This document shows, one piece after another, positions 1 to 8,202 of a stretch of DNA of 15,468 bases. Every line of letters starts with the position of its first letter. Position 1 is the stretch's first letter. The stretch is from the NCBI GenBank assembly GCA_947628335.1, contig CANQZT010000010.1, positions 1 to 15,468 of the forward strand, given 5' to 3'. Position numbers and translations under genes: made by a program. The DNA comes from an uncultured Clostridia bacterium (GTDB lineage Bacteria > Bacillota_A > Clostridia > TANB77 > CAG-508). The notes below the pieces were generated by a model. It was not told the origin of the DNA. It searched no databases and saw only the letters and a list, made by a program, of their open reading frames with translations.

Positions 1-152
1 TTTTTTGATGCATCTTGGGCTGTTGTAAATATTCCTCTTTCTCCTATGGTTAAATTAATTGTCACTCCTGCAAGTATTAATAGCACTATTATCGTTATTA
101 CTAGTGCTATTAGTGTTATTCCTCTTTCTTTTCTTTTTAAAACACCTTCCAT
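1..152 (-). CDS. Pilin-like surface protein, N-terminal fragment (truncated by window edge)
   Basis: Only the first 50 codons are inside the window. The ATG at 152 is preceded by a strong AAGGAGG (170-164) at 11 nt. The protein begins with a short basic leader ending in Lys-Glu-Arg-Gly (residues 8-11). A hydrophobic helix follows, starting ITLIALVITI and running to about residue 33, then IGERGIFTTAQ. This is the architecture of a class III (type IV pilin-like) signal, with cleavage expected after Gly11. The glutamate usual at mature position 5 is replaced by alanine. Family knowledge suggests membrane anchoring and export through a prepilin peptidase/pseudopilin route, with the functional domain C-terminal and not visible here. 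It is a close paralogue of the gene at the other end of the window (13968-15468) and near-identical over the shared stretch. No CGG codon occurs in the visible part. The function of the missing body cannot be inferred. Confidence 0.85.
   Translation of the reverse strand, partial: MEGVLKRKERGITLIALVITIIVLLILAGVTINLTIGERGIFTTAQDASK
17..64. repeat. Direct repeat of pilin-like coding sequence, copy 1
   Basis: The sequence from GGGCTGTTGTAAATATTCCT at 17 onward to 64 matches 15421-15468 in 45 of 48 bases. Both copies encode the TINL(T/S)IGERGIFTTAQ segment of the two paralogues. The similarity is coding and falls at both window ends. Confidence 0.9.
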
Positions 153-212
153 TTTCTTTTGTTCCTCCTTGTTTTTTATTTTTCTTCGTTCATTTTATTT
201 TAGCCATCTTTC

Positions 213-250
213 CTTTTCAAGAAAATAGAAGGGTGTTTCTTATCATTTAT
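213..250. repeat. Intergenic repeat, copy 1
   Basis: CTTTTCAAGAAAATA... at 213-250 matches 13928-13966 in 34 of 38 aligned bases with one inserted base. It lies about 60-100 nt upstream of the pilin-like start at 152. The rest of the 153-385 gap holds the SigmaE-like promoter and nothing else I can identify. Confidence 0.6.
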
Positions 251-308
251 CTACATAATCATTTTATTTTGCTTTACTATTTAATTTTACATATTTTAAA
301 AAATTTAG

Positions 309-338
309 GAATAATCCTGCATTTCATAAATATACATT
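309..338 (+). promoter_or_regulatory. Candidate SigmaE promoter of spoIVA
   Basis: GAATAAT (309-315), a 15-nt spacer and TATACATT (331-338) resemble the Bacillus/Clostridium SigmaE consensus (-35 KMATATT, -10 CATACAMT): 6/7 and 7/8 matches. It ends 31 nt before the spoIVA ribosome-binding site. spoIVA is a mother-cell SigmaE gene in B. subtilis, which supports the assignment, but the surrounding DNA is very AT-rich so chance matches are possible. Confidence 0.45.
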
Positions 339-385
339 AATAAAGTTAATTTTGTACAAACATTTTTCAAGGAGGTATATAATAG

Positions 386-1864
386 ATGGAAAATTTAGAC
401 TTATATCAGGATATTGCCAAACGTACTGATGGTGATATCTACATAGGAGTTGTAGGACCTGTTCGAACTGGTAAATCAACTTTTATAAAAAAATTTATGG
501 ATTTGTTAGTTATTCCTAATATTGATAATGAATATAAAAGAGAACGAGCAAGAGATGAACTTCCTCAAAGTGCTGGTGGAAGAACTATCATGACAACTGA
601 GCCGAAGTTTGTTCCAAACGAAGCAATTGAAATTACCATTGGAGACAATTTAAAATTAAAAACCAGGTTAGTTGATTGTGTAGGATATCTTGTAAACAAT
701 GCAATTGGATATTTAGAAGATGATGTTCCTAGAATGGTAAAAACACCATGGTCTGACGAGGAAATTCCTTTTGAACAAGCAGCTGAAATTGGAACAAAAA
801 AAGTTATTGAAGAACATTCTACTATTGGTATTTTAGTTACAACTGACGGAACTATTACTGACATTCCAAGAGAAGATTATATTTCTTCTGAAGAAAGGGT
901 TGTAAAAGAACTAAAAGAATTAAATAAACCATTTATTATTATTTTAAATTCAAGTGAACCATATTCTGAATATACAAAAGAACTAGCAAGGAAATTAGAA
1001 GATAAATATAACACAGCTGTTATCCCTACTGATTGCTCAGATTTAAATGGTGACGATTTGAATGACATCTTTGCACGTATACTTTACGAATTTCCTATAG
1101 AGCAAATAAATATTAATTTTCCAAAATGGGTTGATGGGTTAAAAGATGACCATTGGTTAAAAAGCACTTTATATGATGATATAAAAAATGCTTTTTCTGA
1201 CGTAAAAGTTCTAAAAGAAGTTGATACAGGAATTAGCAAAATACAAAAAACGGAAGTTATTGAAAAAACTACTTTAGCAGAAATTATTTTAGGAAACGGA
1301 AATGTAAACGTCGATATTTCTTTAAAAGATGAACTTTTCTATAAAGTATTAACGGAAATTTCTGGCGTTGACGTTAGTAACGAAGGTGACTTATTTTCTA
1401 TTATTACTGAACTTGCACATACCAAAAAAGAATATGATAAAATTGCCTATGCTTTAGACGAAGTAAAACATAAAGGTTATGGAATTGTTACTCCATCAAT
1501 GGAAGAACTTATTTTAGATGAACCTGAAATGGTAAAACAAGGCTCTCGTTTTGGTGTAAAATTAAAAGCAAAAGCCCCAAGTATACATATGATACGTGCT
1601 GATATAGAAACTGAAGTATCTCCTATTGTTGGAAGCGAAAAACAATCCGAAGAATTAGTAAACTATCTACTTTCCGAATTTGAGAGTGATCCTAAAAAGA
1701 TTTGGGAATCCAATATTTTTGGAAAAAGCTTACATGAATTAGTTAATGAAGGTCTACAAAATAAACTTTGTAGAATGCCTGAAGATGCTCAAATGAAACT
1801 TCAGGAAACTTTAGAGCGAATTGTAAATGAAGGCAGTGGAGGTTTAATTTGCATTATTTTATAA
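386..1864 (+). CDS. spoIVA: Stage IV sporulation protein A (coat morphogenetic ATPase SpoIVA)
   Basis: At 492 residues this is the usual family length. SpoIVA is a mother-cell cytoskeletal ATPase that polymerises irreversibly on the outer forespore membrane to form the basement layer of the spore coat. The Walker A motif GPVRTGKS is at residues 24-31 with the catalytic lysine at 30. The Walker B-like aspartate is D97 in LVDCVG, and the sensor threonines T70 and T71 follow the GGRTIM segment. All these positions coincide with the numbering I know from B. subtilis SpoIVA. The C-terminus ends GGLICIIL, the conserved tail used for membrane anchoring through SpoVM. The ATG is preceded by AAGGAGG (369-375) at a 10-nt gap. 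A SigmaE-like promoter lies upstream and a rho-independent terminator directly downstream, so it is probably monocistronic. It contains four out-of-frame CGG trinucleotides and no in-frame CGG, and the frame is intact. Confidence 0.98.
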   Translation: MENLDLYQDIAKRTDGDIYIGVVGPVRTGKSTFIKKFMDLLVIPNIDNEYKRERARDELPQSAGGRTIMTTEPKFVPNEAIEITIGDNLKLKTRLVDCVGYLVNNAIGYLEDDVPRMVKTPWSDEEIPFEQAAEIGTKKVIEEHSTIGILVTTDGTITDIPREDYISSEERVVKELKELNKPFIIILNSSEPYSEYTKELARKLEDKYNTAVIPTDCSDLNGDDLNDIFARILYEFPIEQININFPKWVDGLKDDHWLKSTLYDDIKNAFSDVKVLKEVDTGISKIQKTEVIEKTTLAEIILGNGNVNVDISLKDELFYKVLTEISGVDVSNEGDLFSIITELAHTKKEYDKIAYALDEVKHKGYGIVTPSMEELILDEPEMVKQGSRFGVKLKAKAPSIHMIRADIETEVSPIVGSEKQSEELVNYLLSEFESDPKKIWESNIFGKSLHELVNEGLQNKLCRMPEDAQMKLQETLERIVNEGSGGLICIIL

Positions 1865-1872
1865 TTATTTTT

Positions 1873-1907
1873 ATCAAGGTACAATTTGTATCTTGATTTT
1901 TTATTTT
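1873..1907 (+). terminator. Rho-independent terminator after spoIVA
   Basis: A 10-bp stem, ATCAAGGTAC (1873-1882) with GTATCTTGAT (1888-1897), has one G-T wobble and closes a 5-nt loop. A T-rich tract to about 1907 follows. It begins 9 nt after the spoIVA stop and insulates spoIVA from the germination operon. Confidence 0.85.
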
Positions 1908-1910
1908 TAC

Positions 1911-1940
1911 GCATATTTTTTCCTTTTATAGTAAATAATA
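1911..1940 (+). promoter_or_regulatory. Candidate SigmaG promoter of the gerA operon
   Basis: GCATA (1911-1915), an 18-nt spacer and AATAATA (1934-1940) fit the forespore SigmaG pattern (-35 GHATR, -10 CATHNTA) except for the first base of the -10 box. The position lies between the terminator and the first receptor gene and suits a transcript starting about 20 nt before the ribosome-binding site GGAG (1963-1966). gerA-type operons are SigmaG-dependent in B. subtilis. The match is in AT-rich DNA and remains tentative. Confidence 0.35.
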
Positions 1941-1972
1941 TGAAAAATAAATTAAATTTTATGGAGTATGAA

Positions 1973-3701
1973 ATGGATAATACAAAAAAGAAAAACAATA
2001 TTATTCAAACATTTAATCACTTGTTTGAATATAAAAAAGAAAACAAATATGATTTTACAATTCCTGAAAATACAGATGAAACTGCTGATAAAAATATTTC
2101 TTATGAAGAAGAATTACAAGAAAATAAAACACAAATAAAAAATGTTTTTCCTACTGTTAGTGTAAATCTAGATTATATGAAATCACGTTATAATTCAAAA
2201 ATTAATAGCGATATTGTAATTCGCGAATTTACATTAAATGCTAGAAACAAACAATATTCAGCCTTTTTAGTTTACATTGATGGCATGACTGATACTAAAA
2301 TAATGAATGAATTTATTTTAGAACCTTTAATGTTAAAAAATCGCGCCAATATTTATGATGGCGATGAAACAAAAGTAGTCTCAGAAGCTGTTACAAATAA
2401 TATAACTGTAAGACGTATAAAAAAATTTAATCTTCTTGATTATATTTATAATAGCTTAATGCCTCAAAATAGTGTAGAAAAAGTACAAGAATTTGATGAG
2501 ATAATTTCTGGAATTAATATGGGAAACTGTGCTTTATTTGTAGATACATTAGACACTGCTTTTAATATTGATGTAAAAGGTTTTAAACAAAGAAGTGTTG
2601 ATAAACCTGAAAACGAAATTATTGTCAGAGGTTCTCAAGAAGGCTTTACTGAAGTAATAAGAACTAATACATCTCTACTTAGAAGATTAGTAAATAACGA
2701 AGACTTAATTATAGAAAGTGTAGATGTTGGAAATTTAAGTAAAACTAAGTGTGCTGTTTGTTATATGAAAAGCATTGCAAACGCTACGCTTGTTGACGAA
2801 GTAAAATATCGTCTAAATAATTTAAATATAGATTATCTTATTTCTTCTCGGTCAACTTGAACAATTAATTGAAGATAATGGAAAATTTAGTTTGCCACAG
2901 CTTATTTCAACCGAAAGACCAGACAAAGCTACAAATTACCTGTTAGAAGGAAGAGTTGTTATAATTGTAAACGGAAGCCCCTATTCCTTAATTGCACCAG
3001 GCACTTTAATTGATTTTATATCTTCTCCTGAAGATTTAAATTTGAAATACCAGTTTGCAAACATGCTAAAAATTATTCGTATTTTAGCTTTTATACTAAC
3101 AATCCTTCTTCCTGGATTATATATTGCAATTACCAATTTTCACCAAGAACTCATTCCAACAGAGCTTTTATTTGCAATAGTTGCTTCTAGAGAATCTGTT
3201 CCTTTTCCAATTATATTTGAAATTTTCCTAATGGAAGTTTCTTTTGAATTAATCCGTGAAGCAGGTCTTCGTGTTCCTTCACCTATTGGGCCAACACTTG
3301 GAATTGTAGGTGCACTTATCTTAGGTCAAGCTGCAGTTGAAGCAAATATTGTTAGTCCCGTTTTAATAATTATTGTTGCAATTACTGGTATCTCCTCATT
3401 TGCTATACCAGACTTTTCGCTTGGCTTCCATTGCAGACTTGTTCGCTTTGTTTATATTATTTTAGGTTATCTTCTTGGGTTTTTAGGTATTTCTATTGGT
3501 GTATTTATAAACTTTTTTATAATGGCAAGTATAAAATCTTTTGGTTATCCATATTTACAGCCATATGTTCCTGTAACAAGAGATTATAAAGGAATTTTAC
3601 TATCACCTGCTTGGAAAAGAGAACATAGAGCAGACTTTTTAAATACAAAAAGACCAAAAAAACAAGACGATATTAGTATGAAGTGGAGATATCAAAAATA
3701 A
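1973..3701 (+). CDS. gerAA: Spore germinant receptor subunit A (GerAA family), one +1 frameshift at an in-frame CGG
   Basis: This is the A subunit of the inner-membrane germinant receptor. Reading +1 at position 2849 joins residues 1-292 to a 283-residue remainder, 575 residues in all. The N-terminal half is the soluble domain (for example the FLVYIDGMTD and LLRRLV segments). The second half resumes with GQLEQLIEDN, then ISTERPDK and LLEGRVVIIVNGSP, the conserved GerA linker. The membrane domain follows, with PTELLFAIVASRE, VPSPIGPTLGIVGALILGQA and the terminal cytosolic tail. In the zero frame the gene reads TCT CGG and reaches TGA three codons later. Omitting C2849 gives TCT GGT and a perfect fit to the family motif SGQLEQLIED. 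I chose ATG 1973 because GGAG lies 6 nt upstream, and longer in-frame starts run back into the spoIVA terminator. It is first in an operon with gerAB and gerAC. Confidence 0.93.
2849..2851 (+). other. CGG frameshift site 1 (gerAA)
   Basis: This zero-frame CGG sits between Ser292 (TCT) and a TGA at 2858. Skipping C2849 gives GGT CAA CTT GAA, Gly-Gln-Leu-Glu, the residues expected in GerAA homologues. No Shine-Dalgarno-like stimulator or slippery P-site codon is visible. Confidence 0.88.
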
Positions 3702-3722
3702 ATAAAGGAGGTTTTAATCTAA

Positions 3723-4845
3723 ATGAATTATTCTAAAATCGGTTCTATTGAAGCTATAGCATTAATAATTATAGTTATTCTAAACCATATTGTTTTAAAT
3801 TTGCCCAAGAGCCTCCTAGATTCTTGCCGGTAGTTCAACACCTTTAAACATCATATTAATAAGTATTTTAGTTTTTATATTTTTATACTTTATTGTAAAA
3901 TTTTTTGAAAACTTCATGGGAAAAGATATTTTAGATATATCTGAATATTTAGGAGGAAAAGTTTTAAAAACAATTATTGGCATTTTATTTATCATATATT
4001 TCATTTTATTTGGTAGTACAGAACTTAGAAATTTTTGTGAAATATTAAAAGTAGTATATTTCCCAAATTTACCAATTTGTCTTTTATTACTTGCATTTTT
4101 GCTCGTTGCCTTTATTGCTAATAAATTTGGTGATCATACAATTATAAAATGTAACTTAATTGTTACTCCTTTAATAATGATTAACCTACTAGTAGCATTC
4201 TTTTGCATATCATCTCGTTTTGTACCAGAAAGGATTTTTCCAATATTTGGATATGGCATAAATGAAACTTTCTTTTCAGGTATTAGTAATATATCTGCTT
4301 TTACAGGACTTTCTTATATATATTTTTTACAACCAATGTTAAAGAAACCTGATAATTTCAAAAAAATTAGCTTTATTGGAATTGGAATTTCTAGCTTATA
4401 TTTATTTTTAAGCATAATTTCACTACTATTATCTTTTGTAGATGTATTATCTATTAATGAAATTTCACCAATCTATATGTTAATAAGAGCTGCTGACTTT
4501 GGTCGATTTATGCAAAGACCTGATGCTATTTTTTTCTTAGGCTGGATACTTTGTCTTATGTCACAATTAAGTATAATTGTACTATTAATTACAAGAATTA
4601 TTCAAAAAACTATTAACTGTGAAGCAAGATTTTCTCTTTCATATTCAGTTGTTACCTTACTTTTCATTGTTGCATTAGTTCCAAAAGGAATGGTAGAAAT
4701 TCGTTTCATTGAAAATACATTATATAAATATTTTACAATTATTTTAGTATTTATAATTTCTTTTATAATTTTATTATTGTCTCATATAAAATATAAAAGA
4801 AAGCATAAAATAAATCGCAAGGAGAGTGAGTTGAAATATGAATAA
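3723..4845 (+). CDS. gerAB: Spore germinant receptor permease subunit B (GerAB family), one +1 frameshift at an in-frame CGG
   Basis: This is the polytopic B subunit of the germinant receptor, an APC-superfamily spore permease that carries the germinant-binding pocket in studied Bacillus receptors. With a +1 step at 3828 the product is 373 residues, the normal size. It opens MNYSKIGSIEA, and the first helix is followed by NHIVLNLPKSLLDSC. Reading then resumes with GSSTPLN, more helices and DILDISEYLGGKVLK, all recognisable GerAB landmarks. Several further membrane segments lead to a basic, Lys-rich C-terminus. In the zero frame only 36 codons are read before TGC CGG TAG. The ATG at 3723 is preceded by AAAGGAGG (3704-3711). 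The frame before the shift (35 codons) would be missed by most gene finders, leaving a headless protein starting near 3916. It overlaps gerAC by 8 nt. Confidence 0.93.
3828..3830 (+). other. CGG frameshift site 2 (gerAB)
   Basis: This zero-frame CGG is followed at once by TAG (3831). Omitting C3828 converts TGC CGG TAG to TGC GGT AGT TCA, Cys-Gly-Ser-Ser, matching the small-residue loop after the first helix of GerAB proteins. An out-of-frame CGG at 3740 in the same gene (ATC GGT) causes no disruption. Confidence 0.88.
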
Positions 4846-6080
4846 AATGTTAAAAAAATACTTTGTACTTTTTTTAATATTAACAATTTCGCTATTTTCC
4901 CTGTCTGGATGTTATTCTAATAGTGTATATAACATAGACCACCTAGCTTACGCTGTTGCAATCGGTCTAGATACTGGAAAAGAAAATCATATAAGACTTA
5001 GCTTTCAACTTTCTATTCCTGGTGGTTCTTCAGATGGTGGGGGCTCATCTCAGTCTGATAATACTATTATTAACACTATAGAATGTGCCTCTATCGACTC
5101 TGGAATAAATTTATTAAATAGTTATATTAGTAAAGAAGTCAATTTATCACACTGTAAAGTTATAGTATTTTCTGAAGAATTTGCATATAATGGTCTTTCA
5201 GAAGCACTTTACACCCTTATGAATAACATTCAAATTCGTCCAGATTCAAATATTATTATAAGTAGATGTAGTGCAGAATATTTTCTAAATAATTCTAAAC
5301 CAACTCTTGAAAAGATTTCTGCAAGATACTATGAAGTTGCTCCAAGTTCTAGTGATTATACCCGGTTATACCGAAGATATTACACTTAGCAAATTTTTTT
5401 CAGATTCTTTAAGTACTACATCTGAGTGTTATGGTATATTAGGAGGCGTCAACTTAAAAAGTTCACAAGATAATGATATCTCTGAAACAGGAATTGAAAC
5501 AGATTCTAATAATAAAGCTAATGAAACTTTAATTACAAGTAAAGCAACTATTGAAAACATGGGGCTTGCTGTATTTAATGGAGATAAACTTGTTGGTGAA
5601 CTTACAGCAATCGAAACTGTTTGTCATCAAATTATTACAAGTAAGTTAAATATTTGTAATATAACAATTCCTAGTCCATTTGAAGATAGTAATACAATTA
5701 CTTTACGAGTCCGTTTAATAAATGATACGAAAAATAAAGTAAAACTTACTAATACAGGTCCATATATTACTTCTAAAGTTCGTTTAGAAGCTCGTATATT
5801 AACAATGGATGAAAATTCTAAATATTTAGATGATAAAAATGTAGAACAAATTGAGAAATATGCTTCTGCATATGTAAAAGATCAAATACAAAAATATTTA
5901 TATAAAGTATCAAAAGAATATAATAGTGATATAGATGGCTTTGGTAAATACGCTACAAAAAATTTTTTAACATGGAACGATTGGACAAATTATAGTTGGT
6001 TAGATAACTATAAAAATTCATTTTTTAATGTAGATGTTAATGTAAAAGTAAAATCAGGATATATCTTGTTAGAAACTTAA
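4838..6080 (+). CDS. gerAC: Spore germinant receptor lipoprotein subunit C (GerAC family), one +1 frameshift at an in-frame CGG
   Basis: This is the C subunit of the germinant receptor, a lipoprotein on the outer face of the spore inner membrane. The product is 413 residues with a +1 step at 5363, a plausible GerAC length. The N-terminus has a signal peptide and lipobox LSGC, with Cys at about residue 27. Typical GerAC features follow: AYAVAIGLDTG, a Gly/Ser-rich strand region and SHCKVIVFSEEFA. After the shift the protein reads GYTEDITLSKFF, then the middle and C-terminal domains with IENMGLAVFNGDKLVGEL. In the zero frame the ribosome reads ACC CGG and reaches TAG eight codons on. Omitting one C gives ACC GGT TAT ACC, Thr-Gly-Tyr-Thr. 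The start ATG overlaps the end of gerAB by 8 nt, with AAGGAGA at 4819-4825. An ATG three codons later is an alternative start. Confidence 0.92.
5363..5365 (+). other. CGG frameshift site 3 (gerAC)
   Basis: This zero-frame CGG lies between Thr175 (ACC) and a TAG at 5387. Dropping C5363 gives GGT TAT ACC GAA, Gly-Tyr-Thr-Glu, and joins both halves of GerAC without gap or overlap. The out-of-frame CGG at 4963 (ATC GGT) in this gene is tolerated. Confidence 0.88.
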
Positions 6081-6104
6081 AATATTTTAGAAAGGAAGCT
6101 TTTA

Positions 6105-6284
6105 ATGAAAATTATTATAGGTGTTTTAAGTATATATGTATTTTTTAAAACTTTATATTATGGTATATATGAATTTAAGCAAAAAAATAATAAAATATCT
6201 GGAATTACTATTATAACAACTGCAATTGTATGTTTAATTCTTCCAAATATTTTAGTACACTTACGAATTGATTTATCTAATTAA
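6105..6284 (+). CDS. Small two-helix membrane protein at the end of the gerA operon (possible receptor D subunit)
   Basis: This 59-residue protein starts at ATG 6105 with an AAAGGAAG ribosome-binding site (6091-6098), 24 nt after gerAC. It has two hydrophobic segments, about residues 2-21 and 31-53, separated by a short charged loop (EFKQKNNK). I do not recognise a specific family. Small two-transmembrane D subunits of about this size accompany some Bacillus germinant-receptor operons and modulate receptor activity. Position, size and topology make that the best guess, but this is inference and not sequence similarity I can demonstrate. Confidence 0.7.
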   Translation: MKIIIGVLSIYVFFKTLYYGIYEFKQKNNKISGITIITTAIVCLILPNILVHLRIDLSN

Positions 6285-6287
6285 TTA

Positions 6288-6357
6288 TATATAGATTCTT
6301 GCATGGCATTTGTCTTATTCACACTCAACAAACAAATACCATGCTCTATTCTATATA
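6288..6357. terminator. Long imperfect hairpin between converging operons, probable bidirectional terminator
   Basis: The inner stem pairs GCATGGCATTTGT (6301-6313) with ACAAATACCATGC (6332-6344), one mismatch. The outer stem pairs TATATAGA (6288-6295) with TCTATATA (6350-6357). It fills almost all of the gap between the small protein stop (6284) and the truB stop (6360). There is no clear T-tract on either side, so intrinsic termination is inferred from position and structure only. Confidence 0.5.
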
Positions 6358-6359
6358 AA

Positions 6360-7230
6360 CTATATAATAATATCTCTTTTTAAGATTCCGTTTTTTATTT
6401 CTCCCGTTCCTATAAATATATTTTCATTGTTTATTATTTTATAAACTCCATTTTTTAAATTTCTCTTTAATTTTACACCATTTAAAAATTGATCTATTTC
6501 ATCAGGTTTAAGTATAATATTTCCTTTATCTTCTAAAATTTTTTCAAAAGTATAGAAATATTTATTCAAAAAATCCCTATTATCTTTATTTTGTTTTAGT
6601 TCTTCTATTTTAATTGCATTCGATATATCAAACTTGCCAACTCTTATTCTTTCTAAATCTTTCATACATCCTACAGTATTTAAATTTTGGGCAATATCTT
6701 GGCATAAAGTTCTTATGTATGTACCTTTTGAACACTCTACTGTATATATAATCTCTGCCTCTTCTTTTTTGTATTCATTTAAATATATATTATAAATTTC
6801 AATTTCTCTTGGCTTTATTTTAACATCTTTACCTGAACGTGCATATTCATATAATTTTTTTCCATCTACTTTAATTGCTGAATAAATAGGTGGAATTTGT
6901 TTTTGTTTACCGTATAAATTTTTTAAGTACATTTTTTATATCTTCTTCTAAAATATTGTCTGTACTATCCATTCTAACAATATTTCCTGTAATATCTGCT
7001 GTATCAGTCTTTATTCCTAACTTTAATGTAGCTTTATACACTTTGTCATGTTCTATTAAATATTTAGAAAGTTTTGTTCCTTTACCAATTAGTAATGGTA
7101 ATACTCCCGTTGCATTTGGATCTAAAGTTCCAGTATGACCTATTTTTTCACCAAAAATTTTTTTTACAATAGCTACTACATCATGTGATGTGTAGCCTTT
7201 TTCTTTATTTATTAATATAATACCATTCAT
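6360..7230 (-). CDS. truB: tRNA pseudouridine-55 synthase TruB, one +1 frameshift at an in-frame CGG
   Basis: TruB converts uridine 55 in the T-loop of tRNAs to pseudouridine. With one +1 step the product is 289 residues, near the usual 290-310. The catalytic motif GHTGTLDPNATGVLP has its nucleophilic aspartate at residue 37. Then come YKATLKLGIKTDTAD and, across the frameshift, FIG joined to KQKQIPPIYSAIKVDGKKLY, exactly the conserved TruB run between the catalytic subdomains. CSKGTYIRTL (the second conserved core motif) and a C-terminal PUA-like part follow. In the zero frame ATA CGG is followed immediately by TAA. I place the start at ATG 7230, 6 nt after GGAG (7240-7237). A TTG at 7242 is in frame but has no ribosome-binding site. 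It is the last gene of the rimP operon, 21 nt after nrnA. Confidence 0.95.
6910..6912 (-). other. CGG frameshift site 4 (truB)
   Basis: On the minus strand this zero-frame CGG follows Ile106 (ATA) and precedes TAA. Omitting its C gives GGT AAA CAA AAA, Gly-Lys-Gln-Lys, the start of the conserved G-x-x-x-Q-x-PP-x-YSA motif of TruB. Three other CGG trinucleotides in truB (plus-strand 6388, 6404, 7107) are out of frame and harmless. Confidence 0.92.
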
Positions 7231-7251
7231 ATTATTCTCCAATTTGTAGTT

Positions 7252-8202
7252 TCATTTTAAATGGTTCTTTACTTCATTTATAATCTTTTCTTTTGCCTCA
7301 TTTAGTGGTAAGTGAATAGAACAACCTGCAGCTCGTATATGACCACCTCCACCAAACATCATGCAAACATCAGATACATTTACATATTCATTTGAGCGAA
7401 GTGACCCTTTAAAAAATCCATCTGCCTCTCTTAATAATATAGAAACCTCTACTCCTTCAATAGTTCTTCCTATGTCAACTAATCCATCATGATCACCATT
7501 TTTTGCATTTACATTTTCCTCATCTTGTTTTGTAATATATGTAAATGCTATTTTTCCATTTTCTAATAATTCAAGTCTATCAATTGCAAGTTTCATAAGA
7601 GCAAAATTTCCTTTTGTTCTTATTTCTAAAACTTTTCTATATACATCCGATACATTAACTCCTATACTTAGTAACCAAGATGTAAATTCAAAAGTTTCTT
7701 TTGACGTACCTGAATATTTAAATCCACCTGTGTCTGTAATAATTCCTGTAAGCAAACATGTTCCTATTTCCTTTGTAATATCAACATTTAAATATTGTAA
7801 TACCATAATTAAAATTTGACAACATGCTGGAGCATCAGGATTTACAAAATTGTAGTCTGCAAACATCTTATTACTTCCATGATGATCAATATTAATTGTT
7901 ACTTTTGCATCTTCAAAGTATTTTGCAAATCCATTTAATCTTTTAATATCTGCCGCATCTAGTGCAATTGCTAAATCATATTGTGAAATATCTGAATCTT
8001 TTTTTATTTCATTCGCACTTTCTAGAAAATTAAAAGTTTCAGGATATTCTGGTATTATTAAATCTACTTGTTTACCTAGTTGTTTTAATGAGTTATACAT
8101 AGCAAGTGAACTTCCTACAGCATCACCATCTGGTGATTCGTGTGTTAATATTACAATCTTTTTTGCTTTTTCTATTTCTTCTTTTATATTATCTAACGTC
8201 AT
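7252..8202 (-). CDS. nrnA: DHH-family bifunctional oligoribonuclease / pAp phosphatase NrnA
   Basis: At 316 residues this has typical NrnA length. It degrades short RNA oligonucleotides and dephosphorylates 3'-phosphoadenosine 5'-phosphate in the cytoplasm. The metal-binding motif DGDAVGS is at residues 25-31, the diagnostic DHH at 106-108 (NIDHHGSN), and the C-terminal DHHA1 substrate motif GGGGHIRAAG sits near residue 290. The stop of rbfA and the ATG of nrnA overlap in TAATG, and an AAGGAG sits at the end of rbfA, so the two are probably translationally coupled. Both CGG trinucleotides inside are out of frame, and the reading frame is intact. Confidence 0.95.
   Translation of the reverse strand: MTLDNIKEEIEKAKKIVILTHESPDGDAVGSSLAMYNSLKQLGKQVDLIIPEYPETFNFLESANEIKKDSDISQYDLAIALDAADIKRLNGFAKYFEDAKVTINIDHHGSNKMFADYNFVNPDAPACCQILIMVLQYLNVDITKEIGTCLLTGIITDTGGFKYSGTSKETFEFTSWLLSIGVNVSDVYRKVLEIRTKGNFALMKLAIDRLELLENGKIAFTYITKQDEENVNAKNGDHDGLVDIGRTIEGVEVSILLREADGFFKGSLRSNEYVNVSDVCMMFGGGGHIRAAGCSIHLPLNEAKEKIINEVKNHLK

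Noticed and set aside
1886..1972. Longer N-terminus of gerAA beginning at 1886, 1940 or 1961
   Set aside because: The frame from 1886 starts inside the spoIVA terminator loop, and only ATG 1973 has a ribosome-binding site at suitable spacing.
3820..3835. prfB-style programmed frameshift for regulation
   Set aside because: There is no upstream Shine-Dalgarno-like stimulator, no shared slippery codon and no fixed stop codon; only CGG is common to the sites.
1973..6080. gerAA, gerAB and gerAC as pseudogenes of a decaying germination operon
   Set aside because: Each has one defect only, always at an in-frame CGG, with no other stops, deletions or lost motifs, and the same defect occurs in truB and in an unrelated surface gene.
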